Shown here: piece by piece, positions 44,948 through 56,952 of the stretch
Position numbering within the stretch: position 1 is the stretch's first letter
Layout: every line of letters starts with the position of its first letter
NCBI GenBank assembly: GCA_019828545.1
Contig: JACVRA010000063.1
Location: 62,001-126,000 of the forward strand
From: Paracamarosporium sp. OC-R06-R3
Taxonomy: Eukaryota > Ascomycota > Dothideomycetes > Pleosporales > Didymosphaeriaceae
Direction of reading: 5' to 3'
Length of the DNA: 64,000 bases
The notes under the pieces: model-generated
Databases searched by the model: none
Seen by the model: only the letters and a program-made list of their open reading frames with translations
Told to the model about the DNA's origin: nothing
Program-made: the position numbers and the translations under genes

Positions 44948-47900
44948 ATGTCGGCTGTGAGCCATGTAGTCCTCGCCCCGCGCGAGTCACCGTCAGACAA
45001 TGCCGGAGTCGCGCAGGGCTCGCAGAACCAGAGCATCAAGACTTTTGCCGCCTCACTCTCCACCGCCGCCGTTGTCTTTGGGATACAGATCTTCGCCTTC
45101 TTGATATTGAGTGGCAATTGGAAGATACGCCGGTCCAAGGTAACCACAGAGAAGGCTGCCGCACGGCAGAGCCTGTTTCACAAGATCTAGTACGTCGTAT
45201 TGGAACCCCAACGTGTGGAGCGGCACACTGACTGCTCTAGTTACTACAAGACGGCCTTTGTCCCCGAGCGCCAGCGCATAGCCGCCCCAACAACCGCCAT
45301 CGAATCCTTCAAGAATGTCTTCACCATCAGAGACCGCGAGGTCATTCGCGTTGCTGGCGTCGACGGCTACCTCTTCCTGCAGTATCTCCAACTACTGCTT
45401 CGCATCTTCGTACCTATGGCCGTCGTCATCCTGCCGATTCTTCTACCTATAAACCGCATGGGAGATGTGCCAGGCGTTTCAGGGCTGGACTCGTTTGCCT
45501 GGCCCAACGTTGGCGTACAATCGAAACGTCGGCGACTCTGGGCGCACGCCGTCTTGGCCGTCTGCGTGGTCATCTGGGTGTGCTACAACTTTTACAGGGC
45601 TCTGAGAAAGTTTGTGCGTCTACGGCAAACCATTCTCACCTTGCCCGAGCATCGCATTCGCGCTTCGGCCACGACAATTCTCGTCCAGAGCATTCCTCGA
45701 AAGTGGCTCACAGTCGCTGCGCTCGACGCCCTCTACGATGTCTTCCCTGGTGGAATCAAGGAAATATGGATCAACCGCAACTATGACGACCTGTCTGAGA
45801 AGGTTAAGAAGCAAACAAAGATTGCACGCGCCCTTGAAAGCGCCGAAGTCAACCTTATTATTGAATGCACAAAGAAGCACAAGAAGATGGAGGAGAAGAA
45901 GGCAAAGCAAGAGGGGAAAAAGAAGACTAGAAAGGAAAAGAAAGCCGAGGAGGATTCACAGAACGCAGCCATCCACCACGAGACACAAGAGTACGGAGTG
46001 AGCGTTAACAACCCCCATCAAATTGAGCAGACCCTTCAGGATGTGTTGAAAGAGGACTCGTCGAGCTCCTCATCGTCTTCTTCTTCCTCTTCCCGATCGT
46101 CGTCGCCCGAACGCAAGCGCAAGATACTTCCTATCCCCATTTTGGGCGAAGGAATCCAAGCTGTCGGTGACGGCTTCCGTGACGTTGGAAAGTTCGGCGG
46201 TAAGGTCGTCGGTGGCTTTACTGGCGGCATCAAGGGGGCATTTGGCAGCAAGCGCGGCCACAACCGCGATAGGTCACAAGCAGAGACGGTAACGACTGAC
46301 AGTCCCACCACCTCTCCTGTCACGGCCGATTTCGAAGCAAGGGGTACCAGCTCTGATACCTATACCCCGTTGAATGACCCATCGAAAGCAAAGCTCGAAT
46401 CCGAAGGAGTTGTGACCGAACCAAATTCTCCCGACTCTACGCACGACAAGAAGCGCCCGCAGACGGCCGAGTCTACAGTGGGTCCGCTGAAGGCGATTAA
46501 TACTATTAAGAACTCACGGCTGAACCCAGTCCGACGATTGAGCGACTTTGCTAGTCCCCAGCCGTTCCGTGCTGAGGGAGAAGAGTTTCCATTGGAGATT
46601 AAGAAAACCGAGACCGTTAAGTACGACTACGCCGGCGTCTACGACCCGTCGTTCGTCGAAGATGACGAGGATGCTCTCTGGAGAAAGTACATCAAGCCCA
46701 AGGATCGCGAAACGATGCGTGTGCCTCTCTTCGACAAGTCATGGTGGCCATCACTTCCGTTGATCGGCAAGAAGGTGGACAAGATTTATTATTGTCGCAA
46801 AGAGCTGGCACGGCTGAACCACGAGATTAGTCTCGACCAGTCTAATTTGGAGCAATTTCCGTTGATGAACTCTGCCTTTATTCAGTTCAATCACCAGGTC
46901 GCTGCACACATGGCGTGCCAGTCGCTCAGTCACCACATTCCTCGCCAAATGGATCCGCGAACCGTAGAGGTCAACCCTAATGAAATTATCTGGGACAACC
47001 TCACGATGCCTTGGTGGTCGCGCTATGTCCGAATGTTTGTCATTGTTGCGGCCATCGTAGCCTTGATCATCCTATGGTCCCCTGTTGTCGCCTTCACTGG
47101 AGGTCTGTCCAAGATCTCGACCTTGACGGACGAAGTGCCGTGGCTGGCATGGATAGAAAAACTACCACAGTGGCTCATCAGTTTCATTCAGGGTGTGCTT
47201 CCTCCCGCTATTCTTGCCATCCTTTTCGCCGTCCTACCCATCATCCTGCGCCTAATGGCTGAAACGACTGGTACAACTACGATGGGCGAGCGAGAGCTCC
47301 TGGTACAAAATTTCTACTTTGCCTTCGTATTCGTTCAGTTGTTCTTGGTCGTATCTATCTCCTCGGGTGTCACGGGGACTCTCGACACTCTTCTCAAGGA
47401 TCCGTCTCAGGCGGGTAACACCTTCCTCAACATCCCACAGACGCTTGCTCAAGAACTTCCGAAAGCTGCCGATTACTTCTTTTCGTACATGATTCTGCAG
47501 GCGTTCAGTATCAGTTCCGGTACTCTGTTGCAGATCGCGGCAGTACTACTCCTTCTGTTTAGTCGCTTCCTGGACACTACGCCGCGGCAGAAAGTCGCAC
47601 GAGTCCTTAGCCGCCCAGGTATTACCTGGGGTAACATGATTCCGGTCTACACGAACTTTGGCGCTATTGGAATCATTTATGCCGTCATTGCACCGCTGTT
47701 GATGATTGTCCTGATGATCACCTTCAGTCTTTTCTGGTTCACTTACAGATACCAGATGATCTACGTCTCATACGCGAAAGCTGAAACGAACGGTTTAATC
47801 TTCCCGAAGGCCATCAACCAGCTTTTCACTGGTTTATACTTCCTCGAGATCACCTTGATCGGTCTCTTCTTCCTGCAAAGAGCACCTGGAGGTGGACTCT

Positions 47901-48811
47901 CCTGCTTCCCGCAAGCTATCATCATGATCGTCACACTAGTTTTCACAATCCTCTTCCAGTTCATTCTCAACCGCGCATTTGGTCCTCTCTTCAAGTACTT
48001 GCCCATCACTTTCGAAGACGAGGCAGTGGAACGCGACGAGGCATTCCAGCGCGCACAAGCTACCCGCTGGCAATCCAAGGGTGATGCCGAGGGCGCTGAT
48101 GCAGATGAGCATAGCTCTCTCAACAGCGAACTAGCAGCCCGCGAGAAAGCAGAGCGCCGCGAATCCCAACGCCTCGAAGAGCAAGACCGTCACCGCTCAC
48201 AGGCCTACAACGACGGCTCCATCGAGCTCAAGCAATTCGAGAAAAACGCCCGTCTCACCGAGTCACCTGAACGCACGCGCCGCCCCAACTGGGCCGACCG
48301 CTCCCGCGACCGCTCCCGCTCCCACTCCTACCAAAACGACAAATCACACTCACACTCCTCGCACGACCACGCCCAAAAATCAGGCGCCACCACACCCAAG
48401 CACACACCCAAGAAGAAGAAGAAGCCACACAACCCGCTCGACATCGTAACCGACGTCCTCAAAGCAGGCGTCGACGACCTCGGCCGCCCCATCCGCGACA
48501 TCGAGTCCCAGACGCTCCCCACCGCCAACCTCTTCGACAACATCGACGACCAGCTCGAAGACATCGAGCCCGAGGCCCGCCAGAAGCTGATTAAGCGCAG
48601 CTTCCAGCACCCCGCTACGCGGGCTATCCAGCCTGCTATCTGGGTCCCTCACGACGAGCTGGGCATCGCGACGGATGAGATTACGCGGACGGGCGCGTTT
48701 TCGCGTAAGATTTGGATTACGAGTGTTAATGCGAGGGTCGATGCTAGTGGGAGGGTGTTGTACAGGGGGTTGCCGCCGGATCGGGATCCGTTTGAGAATA
48801 TTGAGGTTTAG
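44948..48811 (+). CDS. CSC1/OSCA/TMEM63-type channel (DUF221, Rsn1-like)
   Basis: Exons 44948-45189 and 45241-48811 give 1270 residues. The first membrane helix (TAAVVFGIQIFAFLIL) is followed by YKTAFVPERQRIA and two more helices, the N-terminal RSN1 part. A large cytosolic loop (about 190-670) includes ASATTILVQSIPRKW (the RRM-like PHM7 core), a basic Lys/Glu run, a 14-Ser tract and FIQFNHQVAAHMACQSL. From about residue 690 come the eight or so helices of the DUF221 pore. The tail has acidic, Arg/Ser- and His-rich parts and ends in the DUF3779-like AIWVPHDELGIATDEI. The family is osmo-/mechanosensitive, Ca2+-permeable channels or lipid scramblases in plasma membrane or vacuole. Confidence 0.93.
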
Positions 48812-49526
48812 GTTTGGCTTTGCGTCGCGCTTGGATGGAGGAAGGGGGGCGACGTGTGTATGATATCGTTGCTGGGTGTTGGTGCAAGGTGTCTTTGTAT
48901 TCTTATGATGTTCACGATTTCCTTCCTTCCATTTCTTCTTCTTTTTCCTTTCTGGGGTTTAGCATGTTTGTTGGTTTGGTCTGGTTACCTTGCGTTTAGC
49001 GTGCATGGCATGGCATGGCACAGCGCAGCAGCAGCAGTAGCAGCATAGCATGTGTGGCGTGGCGTGGCTTGCACATTCGAGTAGATTGCACGGTCAGTAG
49101 AGTAGGGCAGAGTGGTAGATGTGCATGAAGCGGAGTGGGGCGGAACGGACGATACCCTAGTCCTCTGCATAGGCTCTTCTTCTCCCGAGGAGAGGAGGAC
49201 CGCGTATCCTTAATACATACACGCATATATATGAATGGACATAACAATCGACTTATCAACAAGGGGTGTATCTGGGGTTGTGAGTGTGTTCGGTGTAGTA
49301 GTAGTAAACTTCAGACGCTGTCTTGTTACTTGTTTGTCCTGGGAAGTATGAAGCTTTACCATCTTCACTTTCATCCCTATAATAAGGGAGATGGAATCCA
49401 TACGCCTACGCATAGTCTCACTCACATACCAGACCTGGACAGAACATCATACGGCAAACATAACTTGGCCATCACAACACAAGCTGCAACCGCGCATCTG
49501 AACTACCTACACAACAACTACTTCAC
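48812..49526. other. Convergent 3' flanks with simple repeats
   Basis: Between the channel gene and a minus-strand gene. Holds the simple-repeat patch at 49000-49070; nothing else recognised. Confidence 0.5.
49000..49070. repeat. Compound microsatellite
   Basis: GCATG pentamers, then GCA triplets, then GGCGT pentamers lie in a row. Confidence 0.7.
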
Positions 49527-51074
49527 TCAGCCCACCCACCTCCCCAACGCGACAACATTGTGAAAATACGGGTTCCCAAAACTATGCCGCATCATCCTCA
49601 GGTCGAGATTCTCGTCATCAGACTCGTCGCTGTCCTCGCCTTCGCCCTCGGATATATCTTTCAACGGAGGGGATGTGCGTAAAGTGGGTAGGAAGCTGGA
49701 CGCTGGGGCTTTGCTTGTGGTATTTTCGGACGCGGGGGCAGGCGTGTTGGTAGTTGCTGTGCCGAGACCGTTTGGCGGGGAATGCGATGCAGCAGCGTCC
49801 ACCGCGGTATGCGTATCGTCGGGTTTCGTTACCTCTTTCTCGCGCTCCGTAGCTGGTGGGTTTATCCTCGCTGTGCTAATGGGGTATGTCGTCGGACCTA
49901 TGTAGATCACCGTGTCGGTTGAGCTCACCGAGTCAAATGAAGATCTCCTCGAGCCACTGTCTTGCGCAGGCGTGGTGTTTCCCGTACTTCTTTCGCTTGC
50001 AGATGTGGTGCTGTTGTCGTATGGAGTTGTCGATGTAGGACTCACTGCGTCGGTATTTTCGATGTACTGTGTTGGCGGGGACAAGGGTGCTGAGGCGGTC
50101 ACCGTGAGGCTTGGGGTGAGCGACGGTTGGTATGAATACGGCTGTGGGATAAAGTCGTGAGATTGAGCGTTTGTGGATTGGTCGTTTTGGGTTCGCTTTA
50201 TTAGTTCGGTTAAGCTTGAGACTGAGGGGTTGGTGGTGGGCTGCGAAGCTGCTCGGGCTGCACGTCGAGCATTGGCATTTGTGGTGTATTGAGTTGAATC
50301 GGTTGAGGCTTGGGAGTTTGCTGGATGAAGTTGGTAGAGAAGTTGGGAAAGTGGTGATGGTGAGTCGTCCTCTGTTGGTCCTTGGTGGGCGTATGCTCCG
50401 GAATCTGAAGGTTGCGGGGAATATGGACTGGATGTGGAAGGCCGTGTGATAGCTCGGGTCGATGCGGCTTGGGTGGAGGACTCTGCTAAATAATTAACCT
50501 AAGGTTTCCCGCATGCTTCATGAGTCTTGGTGAATAGTCTCAAATCACATCGTGTCCCGTGCTAAGTCGCATGACACGTTCTCGGAAAGTTCAACATCAC
50601 GGTGCGGTTCGAGTGTCACTCACCAGCACTAGTTGCGGGAACCCACTGACCGGCACCTGTATTTCTATCCGTAGAATTCGCAGCCTGTCCTTCATAAAAC
50701 CGCCTCTCCTTCTCTATCCTCTTTTCCATCTTCGCCCAAGCCCTAGGATAGAACTTTTTGGCAACATCATCGAAACGATGCGGTGCAAGCATCTTCACAG
50801 CCTGGAGAATGTCGCAGTTCAGCCTGAGTCTGCCTTCAATTCCAGAAGCGTCGTATTTGTACCCACTATCCAGGTACGCGGGCGGAACCGGGGGTGGCCG
50901 AGGGCGAATTGGGATCGGATCATACTCCCGCAACGAGTTCAGGGATCGAAAAGAAAGGCCTTGGCTAGAAGAGGCTGCCTGGTGAAGCTTCTTCTCGTCG
51001 TTAGCCACCATGTGAGGGGTGTCGTTTTTCACGAAGCTGTCTACCACCTCATCCTCAGGCACCGCGTGTGACAT
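49527..51074 (-). CDS. Unknown Ser/Thr/Pro-rich protein
   Basis: Exons (minus) 50624-51074 and 49527-50482 give 468 residues if translation starts at 51074. Residues about 85-145 are a compact, conserved-looking part (YDASGIEGRLRLNCDILQAV, KMLAPHRFDDVAKKFYPR, AWAKMEKRIEKERRFYE). The remaining 300 residues are disordered, rich in Ser, Thr, Pro and Gln, with an acidic patch (EGEGEDSDESDDENLD) near the end. I do not recognise the family. Just upstream is a coding-like exon (51122-51199) ending in a good donor (GTAAGT) and in phase, so the gene probably begins further upstream and may be joined with the product of 51200-51959 across a TAG codon. Confidence 0.5.
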
Positions 51075-51199
51075 CTATACGATTAGCCCATATAATTCAC
51101 TCCGAGCTGTACTACACTTACCTTTGCATTCCACTCTCTGTCATTAATCTCATTCTTTTCGTCGTACTCATACTCCAACTGGTCATATCTTTTGCCTTC

Positions 51200-51959
51200 C
51201 TAAAGCTCTTTCAAAGCAATCGCTAAAGCCTTGACGACTATTGTCGGTGACAGTTCTCCGGTATCCTGGATAACCTCCGTATCGAGAATATCAACGAGGT
51301 ATGTAACGATGGACATGATGGCTTCCGAGTGCCAGATCCATTTAGTATGCCGCCATTTCCGGTTCCATAACTTCTCAACGCTAGAGAGGGCGCTGGAGTA
51401 GTACAGGTAGATTCTTTTGTTCGAGAGGCCGACTCTCTTGGCTTTTCGAATCTGGGCTCGGACTTCCGGACGCAGGATTTGAGAGATGGCCAGCGTGATC
51501 TGCGCAGCTATTGTCAGTTTTGTGGTGTGAGTTGCGTGCGTAGTACGCGCCTCTGCACCTGTGGCATTCGCGAGCTTGTAGTCGTGCACCATATGTTGAA
51601 ACAAACGAACGTTGCATAGAAGCCCGATATGCATAAGGGCTGCATGGCAAGGAGTGCCATGTTTTCGAGTACGAACTGTGGTGAGCGGCTTCGCGTCCGA
51701 ACCATAGTGAGTGATTACGAATTTGTGCCGCGGTGAATACGAAGAATGGATAAGCGAATGCATGCTGTAATACTGGCCTGGTTGTTGCTCAAGGAATCTT
51801 CATGTCTAGGTCTGAGAGCGAATGTCGAATAACATGCGCGGCCACTGCCTTTCAGTTAAAGGAAGGTGGACATGTGAGCGCACCTTCGGTCAATTGAACA
51901 AGCATAGTAACTTACGCTCTTTACCAAGACCAATCATATCGAAGATAGCGTAGCACATG
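51200..51959 (-). CDS. Unknown helical protein; uncertain gene model
   Basis: Exons (minus) 51917-51959 and 51200-51777 give 206 residues. The protein begins MCYAIFDMIGLGKER across a good donor (GTAAGT) and is mostly helical, with VGLSNKRIYLYYSSALSSVE and SEAIMSIVTYLVDILDTEVI. No family recognised. Frame upstream of the chosen ATG stays open for about 16 more codons (DTGDYGQG) to a stop, so another exon may precede it. At the other end the TAG at 51200-51202 is followed in the same frame by 26 coding-like codons leading into the gene at 49527-51074. The locus could be one gene with a nonsense mutation, two genes, or one gene whose intron I could not find. Confidence 0.35.
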
Positions 51960-52142
51960 AGCACACCTTGCCCATAGTCGCCTGTATCAAGCACTGGTCA
52001 AGGCAACGAAAGTACTTTTCAGTCGCGAGATCTTCAAAATATTGGTTATCCACTTGCAGCAGAGCCTGATCCTGAACTCGATACAACTATGACAAAACCC
52101 AAGGGTATCCTAAATTGAGCCTGAACGCCATCATCAAAGTCA

Positions 52143-52940
52143 TTACCATTCGGCAAGAACCTTCTTCACCTTCTCCTTTCCATCCTCTTCCATATCGACA
52201 TCTTCAGCCGTAGCCGGTACCTCTACGTCTCCGAACTTTTCTCCCACTCTCCCAGCAACCCTGATAGCCAAAGTCCTCGTTTTTCCCAGTTCCGCAGCAA
52301 GCGGACTATCCTTCCACACCAGATTTGGCTGCACATTCTCCTTGGGTTTGCGGTACGGTTCCAGCAACGCCAGTAGCGTGCGATATGTATTTAGTTTCTG
52401 TTGGAGGGTGAGACGCTGTGCAGAGAGACTCTGTAGACGCGTCATAGCGGACAGATAGTCATCTTGGTCGACGCGATCGGCAGAGGATGAGGGAGTAGGA
52501 TCGGAGGAAGTGTCCCAGCGCGTCGGGAGTTTCGCGATAACCGAGTCTTGTGTGAGGTCGACATTCTGATGCACAGCGTCCTCGTCCTCTGTTATGTCCA
52601 TCGTTGTATCGTTCGCTTCGTCAACGTCATGGGTGCCCGCGTCCCAGTAGAAGGTGTCTATTTGTTCGACAACATGCTCCGTCATTTGCCGGCTGTAGAC
52701 GCGCCGTGAGTGCTGCTTCAGCTCGCGATTGACTATCGAAGGTCAGACAAACTATGCATACTTGGGATCTTTCGAAGGCAAACCTTTGTCCACAGCGCCC
52801 TTCAATACGCTCAACTCTACTCCCCCATCATGCGCGATCTGCTTGAGCTTCTCGGAAGGCGCAATGCCGCGAGACAAGTACTGCTTTCTTGACAGCAGAA
52901 ACTGCTGCTTCTTCTCGACAACCGTCTGCTGTCGAGACAT
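52143..52940 (-). CDS. fta4: Kinetochore subunit Fta4 (CENP-U/Sim4 complex)
   Basis: Exons (minus) 52784-52940 and 52143-52732 give 248 residues. The N-terminus (VVEKKQQFLLSRKQYLSRGI, then APSEKLK) and the block across the intron (VNRELKQHSRRVYSRQMTEH followed by VVEQIDTFYWDAG) fit Fta4, in which 'N..lk.H.r..Y..q...hVaeQID.LYW' is the family signature. The middle is acidic, and QRLTLQQKLNTYRTLLALLE forms a coiled coil. Fta4 belongs to the Sim4/COMA inner kinetochore complex at centromeres. The 51-nt intron has an unusual donor, GTTTGC, but joins the conserved block in phase. Confidence 0.88.
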
Positions 52941-54359
52941 TGTATAAATCGACGCTATAGGTGGACTGCGGGGTGGATACGTGGGTGGGAGTGGTCTTCA
53001 GAGGGCTGACAAGGATACGCGTGCGTATGCGCGGGGTTTAGCGCGTTTTTGGTCTTAATCCCGGCGCCGTGCCACTGAATGTCATCACTTTCCTTTCTTC
53101 TTTGCCCTCAGCGAGTTTTGGCTGAAACAAAAATAGGCTTGTTGGTATTTCATCACAAGGACCGTGGCATGGTGAAGACTTAAGAAGGTCTTAACAAATG
53201 GTTGAAATACAATCCTGCTTGTTTATGCTGCAAGTTTAGGGTATGCTGCGATAATTCTCTTTTTCTTTGGTTCTTCGGTAGTTATGGCGCTTGATAGGGG
53301 CTCGTATGAATCTTCCCACTGATCACTGTGGATCTCAAGCATCTGGTATGACCGTTGGTTGTTCATAAGTCATGTTGCCCTTCAGTCCTCACGATTGCTT
53401 CTTGAGCTGGCGTATCCGTAACAAGAAGCACTTGAAGAAACGACGTGTTCGCCTAAAAACCGCCGGCTTTGGAACATTGTAACGGCCTATCTTAGAACAT
53501 TATTGGAGAGGATATGAGGACTTTGCATGGCTAGGACCAGAACGGAATCCGAACGATGCGTACTACCATCGTGCTTCTCAGGCAGCAGCAATCATTATTA
53601 CCCAGCGATTGGTTATGTCGCGGAACTGTTTCGGCATGCAGGCCGGATCACAGATCTGGATTGGTTCGCTGCCTGACACGTACCTTTCGCGGCACCTCAA
53701 CCGCCATACTATTGTGTGTTCTTAAAGGCGATAATGTGATGGCTCTGAGCACGCTGTTTCTTATAGCGAGCACACTTTATTCTTACCAAGGTACACTAGA
53801 TCAATAGCTACTTACCGTAGAAGTATGCAGATGTGGCTGCTTATAGATAAGGCAGATTCGAATCTAAGCGATTGTGACAGGTAAGAATGCCATCAAATTG
53901 CATGTTTGTGGATAGGTCTCCGTTCCAAGCGCTACATTTCGCATTTCTTTGTTGACAGCTGTTCATAAAACTGTGGTAGCGAAGTACAAGCACCATCCCA
54001 ACCCTACAATCGGCGGCGATTCGTACGTAATATCTGTTCCGTGCCTTTTCGGAGCATGACTGAGCGCTCCACCGTGGGAACAAATTGACTCAGCGCCACA
54101 TGGAGTTTCCCGGAACATGTCCGCTATCTCTTCGCCTCAACAAGATCAACAAACCAAAGCAGCAGGCTAATAGAGGCACAGCAGACCTACTGTCAATAGA
54201 TCTCTTATGTTTATAATGCTTGTATTACGAAGATGCTGTTGCCTTGACTCATACTTGTTCTACACGCGTGTGAAACAAGAAGTGTGCCCACCCGATGGAC
54301 AGCTTTCCATCCCACCGCGCATGCGGCCCCACCAAGATAGATTGCCACGTAGGCGCATG
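52941..54359. other. Divergent intergenic region
   Basis: Promoters of Fta4 (leftward) and the gene at 54484 (rightward), with no gene between them that I can support. Confidence 0.5.
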
Positions 54360-54410
54360 CACAATGTAGGTTCAATCACAATGTATGTGCAAGCACAATG
54401 TAGGGAAAGG
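54360..54410 (+). repeat. 17-bp triple repeat CACAATGTAKG in promoter
   Basis: CACAATGTAKG begins at 54360, 54377 and 54394, a strict 17-bp period, 20 bp ahead of a TATATG box (54430) and about 75-125 bp before the start codon at 54484. The position suggests a transcription factor site array. Confidence 0.6.
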
Positions 54411-54483
54411 GTCGTGACTCAGGGGAGGGTATATGTAGGCTGGACCTCCTTCAGCAGATACCCTTCCTTCCATAGCATTTACA

Positions 54484-56529
54484 ATGGATTCAAAGCCGCA
54501 GAGAAAGCCCAGAGCTGGAAATTACCTTGCACTTTCGACTTCGACTCAGAACGAAACGCTGACAACACCAAACCCGATTCCACCAGAATCGACAATGGGC
54601 AGTCCCCGTCGTTCCACCAACCAACTGGCACAAGCAACGAACACAGATTCAAGCCCTCAAATCACAGCGAAGCTCACCTCCAGGCATCGCATTCCCACAT
54701 CAACAGACCCCGTGGGCATTACCTCCACGAAGCAGCCTTCCTGTTCCTCGCTCCTCACGGATATTGACTTGCACCGCGCATATAAAACCGTGGGTATACG
54801 CTGCGTCGACACTCGATGCTTCAACTGCCTCGGCGAAAAAGATTTGATGCACCGCCGTAACTGGATGGACTGCAGCGCTTCCTGCCCTGCCTGCCCTCCC
54901 GATAAACAGCACTGGGGTAGGATCTGTCCGAGGCTATGCAAGTTGAGGAACAATGAAGATTTCTGGAGAAAGAGAGCAGAGCTAGGTTTTGCAGATGGAT
55001 TCGATGAAGCGACACCGGAGATGGCGGGCTGGATCAAATTGGGCAAGTGGAAAGGCGGAGGTGGTGGTGAAGAATCGTCTCAAGCCACGCCGCAGCTTTC
55101 AAATACTTCTTCTCTATCCTCCAGAACATCTAGGTCATCGACTTCACCAGTACCAAAATTCTCGTCAGCCTTGTCAGCGGTGTCGAACATCGTGGAGCCA
55201 AAAACGTTAGTCCTGAAAGAGGGAAAAGTTGCAAGCAAGCTTTCGACCATGACCACTGAACAGACTTCGAACTTAAGTTTGGCTAATCCAGCCATATCAA
55301 AACAACAGCCTCCCACTATTGATCACTATAATTGTAAAGCATATCCCGAGGTGACTCAGTCTACTTCACCGAAATTCACACCCACGTCAGCATCCACTCG
55401 CGTGAGAGACCTTCCGACGCTGAAGAAGTTCGACAGCAAGAAATTTCATCCGCAGTCTCGAGTCCGCTCACGCTCTCGTTCACCGCCAAGAGAGCATAGC
55501 AAAAGCACATACCGAGACCGTAGCGCTCCATCATCTCGAGCCAAATCCATAGCCGAAAAGCCTGCAATCATACCGACAAAGCACACTTCAGTCGCTTCCT
55601 TCCTCTCCGATCCCTCCTTTAAACTAGCTGCCATCAATGAAGCCAAGGCCATGGCTTCGGCCTTCTTCTCCCGGTATAGCCCAGAGCAACGCGCCCCCCT
55701 CGATGGCATCTTGCTAGCGATACTTCATGCCGCTCAAGCTGCACAGCGTGGAGATGTTAAGGATTGGAGATACCGACCAAGTGAGGCGATGAAGCCGTAT
55801 TTGAAAGATACATCCACACACTCTCCAGTTTTGATGGCAGAGGGTACCTCAAGACGCGTCTTCACTCCGCCACAGAAAACCACAAACCCAGCCATCGATA
55901 CATATTTTGGAAGGGCCTGGAAGGGTTCGTGGAGCCAGGAGGAGGATGCGAGGCGGACAAGCCCACTGACCTCGGGGAACACCCACTCGATCGATAGCCA
56001 GCCAGAACCTTGGCATCGGCAGGAAAAGGTCTATCACAAACGGTATAACGACGATATGCGCGAGTCGAGGATACTAGGTGATGGTTATGGTCGCAAAGAC
56101 CGGAACACGTCACTGTCGGTGCGGTCTCGGCTTTCGTACGGTGGGACACCGAGCAGAACGCCTCTTACTCCCATCCCCCGTGGGCCCCGAAAGGAAACTA
56201 TATTCTCGTCTGTGTCGAAGATGTCGGATAGATACGCACCGAGTGGAACCCTGGGTTTCGGACAAAAGAGCAAGGCTGGCTTGCCCCAGCAGACAACCGT
56301 GAACAAGGCTCCACCCGTCCTACGGCCACCGCCGCCTTTTTCGAAGAAGGGAACCAAAGACGGAGAGATCATCGACCTAGTAACACCACCGGAGAAGCCT
56401 CGTAAGGACATACTTAGTCGCCTTGAGATGAATTTGGGAGGTGTTGAAGTCACGGAGGAGGACTGGGAGGATCTGTTCAAGGGTGATATGCAGTACAGTG
56501 CGGACACGAATGAGCCTTGCAGAAGATGA
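54484..56529 (+). CDS. Unknown 681-residue protein with Cys cluster and SUMO-binding-like motif
   Basis: One exon. Residues about 107-151 hold a dense Cys/His cluster (CVDTRCFNCLGEKD, then CSASCPACPPDKQHWGRICP), which may bind zinc but fits no finger I know. Residues about 200-360 are Ser/Thr-rich and disordered. Residues about 320-345 are Arg/Ser-rich (RVRSRSRSPPREHSK), as in RNA-processing factors. A helical stretch follows near 380-430 (FKLAAINEAKAMASAFFSRY). Near residue 628, GEIIDLVTPP resembles a SUMO-interacting motif, and the end is acidic (EEDWEDLFKGD). A nuclear RNA- or chromatin-related role is a guess from composition. A promoter repeat lies just upstream. Confidence 0.75.
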   Translation: MDSKPQRKPRAGNYLALSTSTQNETLTTPNPIPPESTMGSPRRSTNQLAQATNTDSSPQITAKLTSRHRIPTSTDPVGITSTKQPSCSSLLTDIDLHRAYKTVGIRCVDTRCFNCLGEKDLMHRRNWMDCSASCPACPPDKQHWGRICPRLCKLRNNEDFWRKRAELGFADGFDEATPEMAGWIKLGKWKGGGGGEESSQATPQLSNTSSLSSRTSRSSTSPVPKFSSALSAVSNIVEPKTLVLKEGKVASKLSTMTTEQTSNLSLANPAISKQQPPTIDHYNCKAYPEVTQSTSPKFTPTSASTRVRDLPTLKKFDSKKFHPQSRVRSRSRSPPREHSKSTYRDRSAPSSRAKSIAEKPAIIPTKHTSVASFLSDPSFKLAAINEAKAMASAFFSRYSPEQRAPLDGILLAILHAAQAAQRGDVKDWRYRPSEAMKPYLKDTSTHSPVLMAEGTSRRVFTPPQKTTNPAIDTYFGRAWKGSWSQEEDARRTSPLTSGNTHSIDSQPEPWHRQEKVYHKRYNDDMRESRILGDGYGRKDRNTSLSVRSRLSYGGTPSRTPLTPIPRGPRKETIFSSVSKMSDRYAPSGTLGFGQKSKAGLPQQTTVNKAPPVLRPPPPFSKKGTKDGEIIDLVTPPEKPRKDILSRLEMNLGGVEVTEEDWEDLFKGDMQYSADTNEPCRR

Positions 56530-56952
56530 ATGATAGACTTTTGGACATACAGGCGTTTAGGAGTTTGGCATCTGTATTTGATAGACAGTGATACTTGATA
56601 GATGTCTGCCTACAAGGTAGGTCTGGCTATGTGATAGAATTTGCATGCGTAATGTTTAGGATATCTTCTGACTTCTTTGAGTTTGTTGCACGGCCCATCA
56701 ATGCTCTCAAGATCCTACACGGAGATCTTGAATCGCATGCACGAGCCGCAAGTGTCTCCCACCCGACCCCTTCACCCCTCTCTGCGTGAAGACTTCAGGC
56801 TCGGACAGACCACGAAGTCTCAGCTGTAAGCACGCGCAGTATGCACTGCATATCGTATGGTCTTATCACCCATCACCCATACCTCATCTCTCACTCCTCT
56901 TCCACTACTTTGTCGCAACAAGATCTTTCAATCGTTGATCATACATCGCCCT
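56530..56952. other. Convergent 3' flanks
   Basis: No gene seen between the 681-residue protein gene and PCC1. Confidence 0.5.

Noticed and set aside
50559..51071. 170-codon plus-strand frame
   Set aside because: Antisense to a spliced gene with in-phase introns; no domain.
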